From Bacillus sp. USDA818B3_A (GTDB lineage Bacteria > Bacillota > Bacilli > Bacillales > Cytobacillaceae), in NCBI RefSeq assembly GCF_009928415.1, contig NZ_JAABNN010000018.1, positions 1 to 64,000 of the forward strand: a stretch of 64,000 nucleotides of DNA, in the 5' to 3' direction. Below, piece after piece: positions 45,521 to 54,142 of the stretch. Under the pieces are notes generated by a model. The model did not search any database, was not told where the DNA came from, and saw only the letters and a program-made list of their open reading frames with translations. The position numbers and the translations under genes were made by a program. Positions within the stretch are counted from its first letter, which is position 1; each line of letters opens with the position of its first letter.

Positions 45521-46819
45521 TTAGATCTTCACGACCTTGTTTTCATTCATCTGTGTGGTAGATTGTTGAATTAGCTTTGATTGTCGAAACCGCCACAACA
45601 CAGTATACATGGGTTCTTTCAAATCCATATAGCCCGAGCCAGGCAACGATTTATTTCCTTTTTTCGCTATATTAACAGAACTGTTGATATCGCGGTTTAT
45701 CGTGTTTCCACATTGCTTGCATGTAAAAATTCGGATATCTGGTTTTTTCTTTTCTAAATGGCCGCAAATACAACAAGCCTTTGTTGTATTTATTTCCTCT
45801 ACTTCTTGATAGTACTTCCCTGATTTCTGTTGTACCTCTAAGGTGTGCCTTAACTTTCCCACCGGTGTCTGATTCAACATGGAACGGTGCATCGTTTGAT
45901 AGATAGACAAATCTGGAGTCGGCACATAATCGCCAATGATCACTTCATCATACCGCTTCGCAGTCCAATGGGCGATGGCATATAACACTTGCTTAATCTG
46001 TTCTCGCCTTTTGTGATATGCCCTTTCCAGTGCCTTATTATAGCGGTCCCATTTTCGGCTAGGCTTCCAATACGCTGAATGGTCTGTTTTCATGTATCGT
46101 GATTTCTTTTCACAACGATCCCGTTTCGATTTTAGATGATCAATGACTAGATCCCAAAACCTTAATTGAGACAGATTCCTAAATTCAAAGGTTCGCCCAT
46201 CTTGGTCAATACCCATCATTAAGTTTTTATGATTAGGATCAAAGGCAATCCATGTCTTTTGTTGTTTCTTAGGAGCTACAAATAGTCGTTCCAATGTGAA
46301 AACTGCGTAATACTGTTGATGGTCTTTGGTAATCCGTAATGTTTTCACTTTTTCATTGTTTAACTGAAATGGCTCCTTCATTTTAACTTCGTGCTTGATC
46401 TGTCTATTATCTTCATTTTTACCGAACGACACTCGAAGGGTAATGGAATCAATCAGTTTAAACCCTTTATTCGGTTCGTCATAATAAAGAGAAAACCACT
46501 TCTTTTTCCAGGAACGAAATTTCGGAAAACCTCGATGGTGGTTAAAAAAACCATTATAGGCGTCTTTTAATCGAAGAGCTGTATTTTTTAAGGGGGATGA
46601 ATGAACAGTCTTTAAGAAGGGATGATCCTCTTTGATAATGGGAACTTGATCTCGCAGATTCCTGCCCTTTATCAATTGTTTTTGATTACCAGACTGGTAG
46701 TCTTTTTGACATAGATCAAGGAGATGATTGTATAACCAATTGCATTTTTTGCTTTGACCATCGAACGCCCATTTTTGTTCCTCTGTCAGATGAAGAGTGA
46801 TTTTGCGATTGTAAATCAT
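45521..46819 (-). CDS. tnpB: TnpB of IS607-family element (RuvC-like RNA-guided nuclease)
   Basis: About 432 residues from MIYNRKITLHLTEEQ; GAAGGTG precedes this ATG, and the 34 extra upstream codons belong to the tnpA end in another frame. RuvC-I Asp is in WIAFDPNHKNLMMGID. The zinc finger is CCICGHLEKKKPDIRIFTCKQCG and RuvC-III Asp is in INRDINSSVNIA. The usual RuvC-II Glu (IxxEDL) is replaced by Gly in VIIGDYVPTP. Some TnpB branches carry a relocated Glu, so the enzyme may still be active. Confidence 0.88.
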   Translation of the reverse strand: MIYNRKITLHLTEEQKWAFDGQSKKCNWLYNHLLDLCQKDYQSGNQKQLIKGRNLRDQVPIIKEDHPFLKTVHSSPLKNTALRLKDAYNGFFNHHRGFPKFRSWKKKWFSLYYDEPNKGFKLIDSITLRVSFGKNEDNRQIKHEVKMKEPFQLNNEKVKTLRITKDHQQYYAVFTLERLFVAPKKQQKTWIAFDPNHKNLMMGIDQDGRTFEFRNLSQLRFWDLVIDHLKSKRDRCEKKSRYMKTDHSAYWKPSRKWDRYNKALERAYHKRREQIKQVLYAIAHWTAKRYDEVIIGDYVPTPDLSIYQTMHRSMLNQTPVGKLRHTLEVQQKSGKYYQEVEEINTTKACCICGHLEKKKPDIRIFTCKQCGNTINRDINSSVNIAKKGNKSLPGSGYMDLKEPMYTVLWRFRQSKLIQQSTTQMNENKVVKI

Positions 46820-46853
46820 TCGGTTCACCTTCTTTGAAAATAGGATTCTTGTA

Positions 46854-47460
46854 TCATTTCTCTGTAAGCAGCCCTTTGATTTCCTTTTCAATATTCTTTG
46901 GTCGATGACATCGACTTCCATAAAGCCGACTGCTGAATGCTGTTATAATTGATAAAATATCCTCCACTAACTCTTGTTCATAGGTTTTGTCTTCCGTATA
47001 ATTAATAATTTCAATCTTTACATTATGGAAATGACATATTTGTTCTAATAACTCATATCCAAAACGAAGGAGGCGATCTTTGTAGTTGATGACTATACGT
47101 TCAACTTGATTGGTTTGAATTAACTGAATGAGTTCACATACCCTTTTTTCTTATAGTTAAGACCGCTGCCTAGATCTTCAATGATTCGAAAGGAATATCC
47201 CTTTGCGATACAATACTGGCTCACATTTCCCACTTGTCGTTTCAAATCTTCCTTTTGATCGGAAGCTGAAACACGACAATAGCCAATAGTCATTTTTTGA
47301 TCCATTGATAAATCAGGTTTTACTTGGTATAAATCCTCGATTCGGTTCTTCTATGTCCGCCTTTTGTTTTATAAGATTTGATTCTTTCTTCCTTTTCCCA
47401 TCTCCGTAAGGTAGATTGTGCGACACCCAGTATTTCAGAAGCTTCTTTTATAGTATACAT
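46854..47460 (-). pseudogene. tnpA: IS607 TnpA serine recombinase, two frameshifts
   Basis: Three frames reconstruct one ~200-residue protein. The MerR-type helix-turn-helix is MYTIKEASEILGVAQSTLRRWEKEE ending GGHRR. The resolvase core MTIGYCRVSASDQKEDLKRQV (catalytic Ser) follows in a second frame. The rest, with VINYKDRLLRFGYELLEQI and ELVEDILSIITAFSSRLYG, is in a third. Breaks lie near 47345 and in an A6 run near 47140; each needs one base. The original stop overlaps the false upstream extension of tnpB. Confidence 0.88.
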
Positions 47461-47723
47461 ATAAACCCTCCTATTACATATTATACCATAATAGATAGTT
47501 TTAGTAGTTGCATTTAAATAGTTTTGAATAAACTTAATTAAACTGTTAAATTGCCCCTTTATATAATTTTATTATAATGGAAATTCTGTTTGTTTGAATC
47601 GCTTTTGCCTTTTCTTGTAGGGTTCGACAAAATGCAGGTAGTGACAGTCGCTATTGTTATACTTGTCCTATAAAAACCAGCGATATGCTTGCGAACGTAA
47701 GAACCCGTTGGTTCCAAGGATGA

Positions 47724-48037
47724 CTACTTAGCTTCCTTAAGATATTCGCTTTTGTTCTTTCCTTTGCCACGGTTCTTGATTTTATAGGCCAAAATTAGAA
47801 TACCTAACCAAACTGGAGCAAGGTAAAGGGATATACGGACGATACTTAATGGTATAAGTGAGGGGGGCGTTGCTGTAGGTGAAAATGGCCCGGTATTTTG
47901 ATAGCCATTCCCTGATCGGGAGTGACCTCCATGCTGATCTTATCAATCCCATTTTTCTCACAAACTTCGAATATCTCATATCCTAATCCCGCTCTATCCT
48001 CAAAATCTATATTGATAATTATCTCATCTAGATTCAT
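47724..48037 (-). pseudogene. Remnant: ACT-domain N-terminus and a membrane-protein C-terminus
   Basis: The first ~50 codons from 48037 encode an N-terminal ACT-like domain (INIDFEDRAGLGYEIFEVCEKNGID) as in TyrR-type regulators, then the frame loses sense. In another frame the last ~55 codons read LSIVRISLYLAPVWLGILIL followed by a Lys-rich tail NRGKGKNKSEYLKEAK, like the end of a membrane protein. Neither is a working gene; they may be two relics joined by deletion. Confidence 0.45.
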
Positions 48038-48386
48038 ACGGTTCTCCCATTTTAGCTAAATTTGATACTTTCATTATACAAAGACTGAAAGCTGATTTCA
48101 TTTTGTTTGAAAAAATAAACGGCAAAATTCCGTTTAAATTGGGAAATAACCGTATTTCCTTAACAATAAAGGATTTTCCGTTTATATGAACCAAATCTTT
48201 GGATTTTATCTTTTTTAGAGTAGTTAAACGGAATATCTCCGCTTATATCTGCTTCTTATGCTTCCTCTCTATACATTAGCCGGAAATTCTCCGCCTATAA
48301 TTTCTCATACCTACACGAAAATAACAATGAACAGTAACATTTACTTATGGTAGGGTTCACCGTATTAAAAAAATCACATTAAAAGA
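48038..48386. other. Gap with repeat copy 4
   Basis: No gene. It contains repeated CCGTTTA-like segments (AAACGGCAAAATTCCGTTTA, TTCCGTTTATATG, TAAACGGAATATC) around 48117-48240 and repeat copy 4. Confidence 0.4.
48341..48364 (+). repeat. Dispersed repeat, copy 4
   Basis: TTACTTATGGTAGGGTTCAC then CGTA; two substitutions from copies 1-3. Confidence 0.55.
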
Positions 48387-48417
48387 AAATAGACCTCCAC
48401 GAAAGGAAGGTCTATTT
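48387..48417 (-). terminator. Terminator of the GPH transporter gene
   Basis: AAATAGACCT / AGGTCTATTT stem with further CC/GG pairing, followed by TTCTTTTAA on the minus strand. Confidence 0.75.
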
Positions 48418-48529
48418 GATCATTTCAAAATTGAGTTTAATATCACAATTTTATATAGATGCCGTTTACTTCTCTAAATGCTACCTATATCATAATAGTC
48501 ATTTTTATCCTTTTCTCTAGCAGAAGATC

Positions 48530-50071
48530 CTAAACTGCTTTATAACTTTTATTTTCCTTCTTCGCTTTACTTTTTATAAGATTTGTATACCCCACATTGT
48601 TATTACCCCAAGATTTTTCATATTCCCATCCAGTTAATTGTTCAAAGACCTGGCGTGCTTCTTTTGAGGCATTCATTTTTGAGCCGCCGTTTTTCAAACG
48701 TTGGATTTCATTTATTAATACAACGTGGTTTTCCTTCGTTAACTTATAACGGTAGGAAACAATTAAGCCGCCGATTAAGAAGATCAGTGTTCCAAACAAG
48801 AGAATGGAAATAATGGCTGTAAGTGCTGATTCCGGCTGCTCTGTACTTCCGGAAACAAAGCCGGCTTCCTGTAATGCTACACCAACTAAAAATACGGCAA
48901 GAGCTTGTGTTCCTTTTCGGATTAAACTCATAACCCCAGCAAAGACACCTTCACGTCTTTGGCTTGTCAAAGCTTCATCAACATCTGGAATGAATGCATA
49001 GTTGTTCCAAGGGATGTAGTTCAATCCGCCTCTTCCTAAACCACAAATACCGATCATCACGAATAACAATAATGTGCTGCCCGTTGAACCTGTATATTGG
49101 AGTAAGATGAATCCAACAATTCCAGCAATAAAGAACGAAATAGCTGTTCGGAAGGCTGGTGCAGGATTCAATTTGATTGTTATGGTCATAGCAATCCAAA
49201 CACCAATAATCTGCATGACATACATAAAGGCTAACATGTTTGAAGCAAATACCGCACTTTTCATTAGAGCAAAGACGACAAAGTAAGTAAAGACTGCATT
49301 GAAAACATCCTGGCTTAAATAGCCGCCTAAATACATACCAAGATGATGGCGGAAGGTTTTAACTCTAAGTGTTGAAAACAAATCAGCATAAATTTTATGA
49401 ACGTTTTGTAAAAAGGTTCTCTTATTGATTACTTCTTCAACAGGTATTTCTTCAAGTGGCCGTTCCCAAGTATTTTTATAGATTAACGCTAGCACAATCA
49501 TAAATATTGCTGTAAAAATCATACCTGAATACAAGAATGATAGGGGATTATCCTTACCCAACGCTTCGACAAGCCGGCCAGGAATAAATGCTGCAAAGAC
49601 TGCTGATGTTTGGGCTACAAACATCCTTGCCCCTGTAAATTTCGAGCGGATTTTATAATCGTTACTCATTTCAGCAGCTAATGTATCATAAGGGATTAAA
49701 ATCATTGAGTAAACTAATTCAAATAGGATATAGGTTAATAAATAATACCAATAACCAAATCCATTAACCCAAATCGCCGTATAAACTAATACAAGAGGAA
49801 TGGCAGCTAAGATAAAGAATTTTCTCCTGCCAAACCGGCGTCCTAATTTTGTCTTATGGAAATTATCTGTGATATAGCCCATTGTTGGTGCAGCAATGGC
49901 ATCAACAACACGTGCGATGGCAAAAATGGATCCTGCTTCTACAGCCGTTAGGCCGCAAAAGGTGGTCAAGAAATAGAGTAACCATGCGGCTGTAAGAGCA
50001 AAAGCACCCGCTCCTACAAAGTCGCCTAGACCGTATGACAAATAATTAATAAACTTTGGTTGTCTGCCCAT
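48530..50071 (-). CDS. GPH-family sugar/uronide:cation symporter
   Basis: About 513 residues with twelve predicted membrane helices. N-terminal MGRQPKFINYLSYGLGDFVGAGAF, the loop DNFHKTKLGRRFGRRKFFIL and SKFTGARMFVAQ place it with glycoside-pentoside-hexuronide transporters. It likely imports unsaturated rhamnogalacturonan disaccharides or galacturonides for the adjacent GH105 enzyme. It lies 66 bp after that gene and shares its promoter. AATTGGAGG precedes the ATG; the ORF extends 11 codons further without support. Confidence 0.85.
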   Translation of the reverse strand: MGRQPKFINYLSYGLGDFVGAGAFALTAAWLLYFLTTFCGLTAVEAGSIFAIARVVDAIAAPTMGYITDNFHKTKLGRRFGRRKFFILAAIPLVLVYTAIWVNGFGYWYYLLTYILFELVYSMILIPYDTLAAEMSNDYKIRSKFTGARMFVAQTSAVFAAFIPGRLVEALGKDNPLSFLYSGMIFTAIFMIVLALIYKNTWERPLEEIPVEEVINKRTFLQNVHKIYADLFSTLRVKTFRHHLGMYLGGYLSQDVFNAVFTYFVVFALMKSAVFASNMLAFMYVMQIIGVWIAMTITIKLNPAPAFRTAISFFIAGIVGFILLQYTGSTGSTLLLFVMIGICGLGRGGLNYIPWNNYAFIPDVDEALTSQRREGVFAGVMSLIRKGTQALAVFLVGVALQEAGFVSGSTEQPESALTAIISILLFGTLIFLIGGLIVSYRYKLTKENHVVLINEIQRLKNGGSKMNASKEARQVFEQLTGWEYEKSWGNNNVGYTNLIKSKAKKENKSYKAV

Positions 50072-50136
50072 TTTATTTTCCTCCAATTTAATAATCGTCA
50101 GCATCTGCTATTCGAAACTATCTAACTTAAATTTTT

Positions 50137-51237
50137 TTAGATATAAGAATGAAGAAATTCGGACAAGCAAAGGACAGCAAGCGATTGCCCATACGGCATG
50201 GTTGTGATTCTAATTTCCTTATAGAAATCATGTGTATCTCCCATTCCTGTTCCTACGGATACCTTTTGCAGGGCTCCAGTTTCATCTATTTCTTCGATAA
50301 GCCCGCGGATGGCCTTGTGGGCTGTTTCTTTATAGTCCTGGCTGACATATCTCTTATGAACTGATTTTAAAATTCCATAAGCGAATCCAGCTGTAGCTGA
50401 TGCTTCTAAATAAGAGGACGGGTCGTTAATTAAGGTATGCCATAATCCGCTTTCATCTTGGTATTTGGCAAGCGCTTCGATTTGCCTGTTTAATGCATCA
50501 ATAAGAAATTCCCGAAGAAAATCTCCTTTTTTCAGATCTAATATCTCGATAATTTCAGGAATCGCAATGGTAATCCAGCAATTTCCTCTTGCCCAAAGTG
50601 CTTCGGCATAATTGTGATTCTCTTCGAATGTCCAGCCATGGAACCACAAGCCAGTCTTTTTGTCAGTTAAATATTTTATGTGGATGAGAAACTGCTTTTT
50701 GGCTTCTTCCAAGTATTCTGGCTTATTTAATAGTTTCCCAATTTTCGCTAACGGCAGCACGGTCATCATTAAGGTGTCATCCCATAGCTGGTTTTTGTTT
50801 TCTGGCCCATAGGTCATATGCTGCAGGCCATCTTCTTTTGTGCGAGGCATGTCATACATAACCCATTCAGCCCAATCCTCTAAATAAGGAAGGTAAGTCT
50901 GGTTTTTGGTTTCCTCGTAAAGAAAAGCCAACGTTAACATTGGTGCCATCGTATTGACATTTTTAGGCGGCACGCCTTCTTCAAATCTTGCATCGAACCA
51001 TTGAGTGATTATATCCATTGCTTTTTGGTCATTGGTCAATTTCCAATATTTATAGATTCCATATAGCCCGACACCTTGAGGCCAGTTCCAAACATGCCAG
51101 CTCTTATCGTCAACGATTAACCCATCAAAATTGAGTAGAAATTCACCAGATTGATCTTTGATTTCTGTGAGGTTATTCATTAATAAATTAATAAAATGAG
51201 TGATTTCTTTTTTCTCGATAACATGATCCTTTATCAC
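50137..51237 (-). CDS. GH105 unsaturated rhamnogalacturonyl hydrolase (YteR/YesR type)
   Basis: 366 residues. The (alpha/alpha)6 barrel landmarks are VWNWPQGVGLYGIYKYW, DDTLMMTVLPLAKIG (with the catalytic Asp region), GLWFHGWTFEENHNYAEALWARGNCWITIAI and EASATAGFAYGI. GH105 enzymes remove the unsaturated uronic acid from pectin-derived oligosaccharides by hydration. The product enters the KduI/KduD/KdgK/KdgA route encoded upstream. Cytoplasmic: no signal peptide. Confidence 0.92.
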   Translation of the reverse strand: MIKDHVIEKKEITHFINLLMNNLTEIKDQSGEFLLNFDGLIVDDKSWHVWNWPQGVGLYGIYKYWKLTNDQKAMDIITQWFDARFEEGVPPKNVNTMAPMLTLAFLYEETKNQTYLPYLEDWAEWVMYDMPRTKEDGLQHMTYGPENKNQLWDDTLMMTVLPLAKIGKLLNKPEYLEEAKKQFLIHIKYLTDKKTGLWFHGWTFEENHNYAEALWARGNCWITIAIPEIIEILDLKKGDFLREFLIDALNRQIEALAKYQDESGLWHTLINDPSSYLEASATAGFAYGILKSVHKRYVSQDYKETAHKAIRGLIEEIDETGALQKVSVGTGMGDTHDFYKEIRITTMPYGQSLAVLCLSEFLHSYI

Positions 51238-51271
51238 AGGTATCCCTCCGAATAATCTTTGTTTTTATATT

Positions 51272-51360
51272 TGTCAGCGCTATCAAATCTTATAGGTTTA
51301 TTTTAATGAATACGGTTTCTTGGGACAATTCAAAAAACAGAGGTCTAGGTTCAAAAAACA
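51272..51360 (-). promoter_or_regulatory. GH105-transporter promoter: tandem repeat operator, -35/-10 and cre
   Basis: Two direct repeats TGTTTTTTGAA (minus strand; 51350-51360 and 51329-51339) are 21 bp apart, two helical turns, as for AraC-type regulators. The proximal repeat abuts TTGTCC (51323-51328), which is 17 bp from TAAAAT (51300-51305). A cre box at 51272-51285 (one mismatch) follows the -10. The same arrangement occurs before kdgA. Confidence 0.8.
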
Positions 51361-51404
51361 TTGAAGTTTTTGAACAGTCGGTGAAGAAGGCATTAAATCA
51401 AAAC

Positions 51405-51428
51405 AAAAACCAGCACTATGGCTGGTTT
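51405..51428 (-). terminator. Terminator after the isomerase gene
   Basis: AAACCAGC/GCTGGTTT stem followed by TTTGTTTT on the minus strand. Confidence 0.75.
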
Positions 51429-51444
51429 AGTTATGGATAATAGT

Positions 51445-52293
51445 TTATGCCTCTTGGAATTTCCTTGTTATATAAGTGATGCTCTCGTCAATATACGGTT
51501 CCCTTGTGTCTTCAAATAAGATATTTAAATATGGTTTCTTTTCTTTTATTAATTTAAATAAAGCATCGTAGTTTAATAGCCCTTTCCCGACAGGCACAAA
51601 CTTTATCCAATTATCTTCAATAATAAAATCCTTTGCATGCATAATGACGATTCTGTCGCCAAAGAGCTCCATTGATTCCTGTATTACACTTTCTTGTTTT
51701 TTATAATTATCGATAGATAAATAATTTACCGGATCAAAGATAACTTGGAGGTTGTTTGAATGGATACTATCGAGAAGCCTTTTCATTCGTTTGGGTGTAT
51801 TGATTGGATGATTGATTCCACCTTCAATCCCTACAATGACACCAAATTTTTCAGCCTCTTCGACAAGCTCCTTCACACTTTCAACCACTTGAAGAAACGG
51901 TTCTTCTCCGAAGTTCTCTTCCGTATAGATAATCTCTGCGTTGACATTCCCTGTTTCCGTCCCAACAATACTGCAGCCAAAATCCCGGGCAAACAGGATA
52001 TGCTCCTTGAACCGGTCCAATTCTCTTCTCCTTTGGTCCAGGTCAGGATGAATCATATTTATATAACAGCCTAGGACTGCAATTTGCAGCTCCTTCTTAA
52101 GGAAAGTACTTCCAATATGGTGCGCTAACCCCGGGCTTAAATTGCCTAATTTCACATTTACATTTTTTAACGATTGGCTTGTGGCGAATTGAACGGATGT
52201 AAATCCTTTTTCGGATACAACATTCACGGCCTCACTCAATGGAAGCTGTTCAATATCATGGAAGCGAATTCCTAAATTTATATTTATACTCAT
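51445..52293 (-). CDS. Sugar phosphate isomerase/epimerase (AP endonuclease 2 / TIM-barrel family)
   Basis: About 282 residues. Barrel motifs include VGTETGNVN, VGIEGGINHPINTPKRM, LQVIFDPVNYLS and IVMHAKDFIIEDNWIKFVPVGKG, the metal-binding set of xylose-isomerase-like proteins. It probably isomerises or epimerises an uronate or ketose in pectin breakdown; the exact reaction is unknown. AGGAGG precedes the ATG. It has terminators on both sides, so it may be transcribed separately. Confidence 0.8.
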   Translation of the reverse strand: MSININLGIRFHDIEQLPLSEAVNVVSEKGFTSVQFATSQSLKNVNVKLGNLSPGLAHHIGSTFLKKELQIAVLGCYINMIHPDLDQRRRELDRFKEHILFARDFGCSIVGTETGNVNAEIIYTEENFGEEPFLQVVESVKELVEEAEKFGVIVGIEGGINHPINTPKRMKRLLDSIHSNNLQVIFDPVNYLSIDNYKKQESVIQESMELFGDRIVIMHAKDFIIEDNWIKFVPVGKGLLNYDALFKLIKEKKPYLNILFEDTREPYIDESITYITRKFQEA

Positions 52294-52322
52294 GACAAAT
52301 CCTCCTAGTTTCATGTTAAAAA

Positions 52323-52353
52323 AGCCGAATCACATTTTTTATGTGATCCGGCT
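52323..52353 (-). terminator. Terminator after kduD
   Basis: AGCCG-ATCACAT / ATGTGAT-CGGCT stem with a T-rich loop between kduD and the isomerase gene. Confidence 0.75.
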
Positions 52354-52365
52354 ATTAAATTATAA

Positions 52366-53148
52366 TTACCGTGCAAGCCATCCGCCGTCAACAGCTAGGA
52401 TATGGCCATTCATATAGTCAGATGCGCTGCTGGCTAAGAAAACAACGATGCCCATTAAATCGGCTGGTGTTGCCCAACGGCCTGCAGGAATACGTGCTGT
52501 AATTTCTTCTTTGCGCCCTTCATCCGCCCGGATTGGTGCTGTATTCGCTGTTTCCACATATCCTGGAGCAATCGCATTGATTTGTACTCCGTATTGCGCT
52601 AATTCATTGGCAAATGCTTTTGTTACTCCGGCAACAGCATGTTTGCTCGCTGTGTAAGGCGGTACGAATTTGCCGCCTTGGAAAGAAAGCATGGAAGCAA
52701 TATTAATAATCTTTCCACTCTTTTGTTCGACCATGACCTTTGCTACCTCTTGGCTCAAGAAGTAGACAGAGTTTAGGTTAATATCCATAACAGCATCCCA
52801 ATCCTCTGGCTTATACTCAAGAAGTGGCGCACGACGGATGGTTCCGGCATTGTTCACCAAAATATCAATTTTTCCGTATGCATTTTGGCAGGCAGCCACA
52901 ACATCTTTTAGCACTTCACGATTGGTTAAATCTGCTTGAAAAAATTCTACACGGCGTCCTTCTTTTTCAATTAATTCCCTAGTCTCATCCCAATCGTTAT
53001 TATGCGTTACGATAAAAAGGTCTGCCCCTGCTTTAGCAAAGGCTGCGGCATAAGCTTGTCCTAATCCGGTATTTCCCCCTGTAACGATGGCAACCTTTCC
53101 TGCTAATGAAAATACATCTAATGAGAAATCACTTAATTGAGCTGTCAT
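52366..53148 (-). CDS. kduD: 2-dehydro-3-deoxy-D-gluconate 5-dehydrogenase
   Basis: 260-residue short-chain dehydrogenase. The NAD site is VAIVTGGNTGLGQAYA, the catalytic Ser-Tyr-Lys are in NIASMLSF and YTASKHAVAG, with NNAG and the C-terminal ILAVDGGW. It reduces 2,5-diketo-3-deoxygluconate to 2-keto-3-deoxygluconate with NADH. Directly after kduI, which makes its substrate, so the name is well supported. Confidence 0.93.
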   Translation of the reverse strand: MTAQLSDFSLDVFSLAGKVAIVTGGNTGLGQAYAAAFAKAGADLFIVTHNNDWDETRELIEKEGRRVEFFQADLTNREVLKDVVAACQNAYGKIDILVNNAGTIRRAPLLEYKPEDWDAVMDINLNSVYFLSQEVAKVMVEQKSGKIINIASMLSFQGGKFVPPYTASKHAVAGVTKAFANELAQYGVQINAIAPGYVETANTAPIRADEGRKEEITARIPAGRWATPADLMGIVVFLASSASDYMNGHILAVDGGWLAR

Positions 53149-53214
53149 TTGATAACCTCCTATACATCAGTTCTATTAATAAATAATCTTGCTGACTTCG
53201 ATACTAAAGTTCTA

Positions 53215-54045
53215 TTATCTTAATTCATCCATTTTGACATGGTCCATGTCATCATACGTAATGTTTTCGCCGCACATTCCCCAAATAAAGGTATAGTTGC
53301 TTGTGGCTGTACCCGTATGAATCGACCAGCTAGGAGAAATGGCAGCCTGTTCATTTTTCATCACTAAATGTCTTGTTTCATTCGGCTGTCCCATAAAATG
53401 GAACACACGGGTATCTGGTTCCATATCGAAGTATAGATAAACTTCCATTCTTCGTTCATGAGTATGGCATGGCATGGTGTTCCACACACTGCCAGGGGAT
53501 AACATCGTTAATCCCATTTGAAGCTGGCAGGACTCGCAAACATTCGGATGCACATATTGATAGATTTTTCTCTCATTTAGAGTACCTGGTTCTCCGGCTT
53601 CCAGCGGTTTTATCTTGTTAATATCAATTTTTACCGTTGGATATGTATGATGGGCTGGAGTTGAATTGATATAAAATTTAGCCGGATCTTTTGGGTCCTT
53701 TGAACGGAACAATACTTGCTCTGTCCCCTTGCCTACATATAAGCCATCACGACGCTCCATGTCATATTCAACGCCATCAAGGACGACAGCACCTGAACCG
53801 CCTATATTAATGATTCCTAGTTCACGGCGTTCAAGGAAATAATTAACACCTAATTCTTTATCCAATTTGATTGTTAAATCTTCATCCGCTGGAGTAACTC
53901 CTCCAAAAATCATGCGGTCCACATGTGTATATGTAAGATGAACCTTTCCTGGTTCGAAAAGGGTTTCTACCAAAAAGTGCTTTCTGAGTTCTTCAGTATT
54001 ATATCGTTTGATTTCTTCTGGATGATTGGCATAACGAGTTTCCAT
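53215..54045 (-). CDS. kduI: 5-dehydro-4-deoxy-D-glucuronate isomerase
   Basis: 276 residues. The cupin core has the metal-binding PCHTHERRMEVYLYFD, with DRMIFGGVTP and TNYTFIWGMCGENITYDDMD near the ends. It converts 5-keto-4-deoxyuronate to 2,5-diketo-3-deoxygluconate. Length and motifs are standard. It lies between kdgK and kduD on one strand. Confidence 0.95.
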   Translation of the reverse strand: METRYANHPEEIKRYNTEELRKHFLVETLFEPGKVHLTYTHVDRMIFGGVTPADEDLTIKLDKELGVNYFLERRELGIINIGGSGAVVLDGVEYDMERRDGLYVGKGTEQVLFRSKDPKDPAKFYINSTPAHHTYPTVKIDINKIKPLEAGEPGTLNERKIYQYVHPNVCESCQLQMGLTMLSPGSVWNTMPCHTHERRMEVYLYFDMEPDTRVFHFMGQPNETRHLVMKNEQAAISPSWSIHTGTATSNYTFIWGMCGENITYDDMDHVKMDELR

Positions 54046-54142
54046 AGTGAGTCTTCCTCTCTTTCATGTCTATATCTAGTTAGTAAACTTTTTTTCCTGG
54101 CCCTGGGGTAAATCGTTTTGACAAGTGCTTCCGAATCAATGG

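Larger units (their letters stand above)
45375..47470 (-). mobile_element. IS607-family insertion element
   Basis: A tnpA serine recombinase gene followed by tnpB on the same strand, the layout of IS607. The right end is set approximately at the hairpin and the left end just upstream of tnpA; IS607 leaves no clear target duplication, so boundaries are estimates. tnpA is frameshifted, so the element should not move by itself. Confidence 0.75.

Noticed and set aside
46820..46921. Upstream extension of tnpB by 34 codons
   Set aside because: These bases encode the TnpA C-terminus in another frame; the ribosome site is at the inner ATG.
48117..48240. CCGTTTA repeats considered as a CRISPR array
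   Set aside because: Units are short, variable in orientation and spacing; no cas genes are present.
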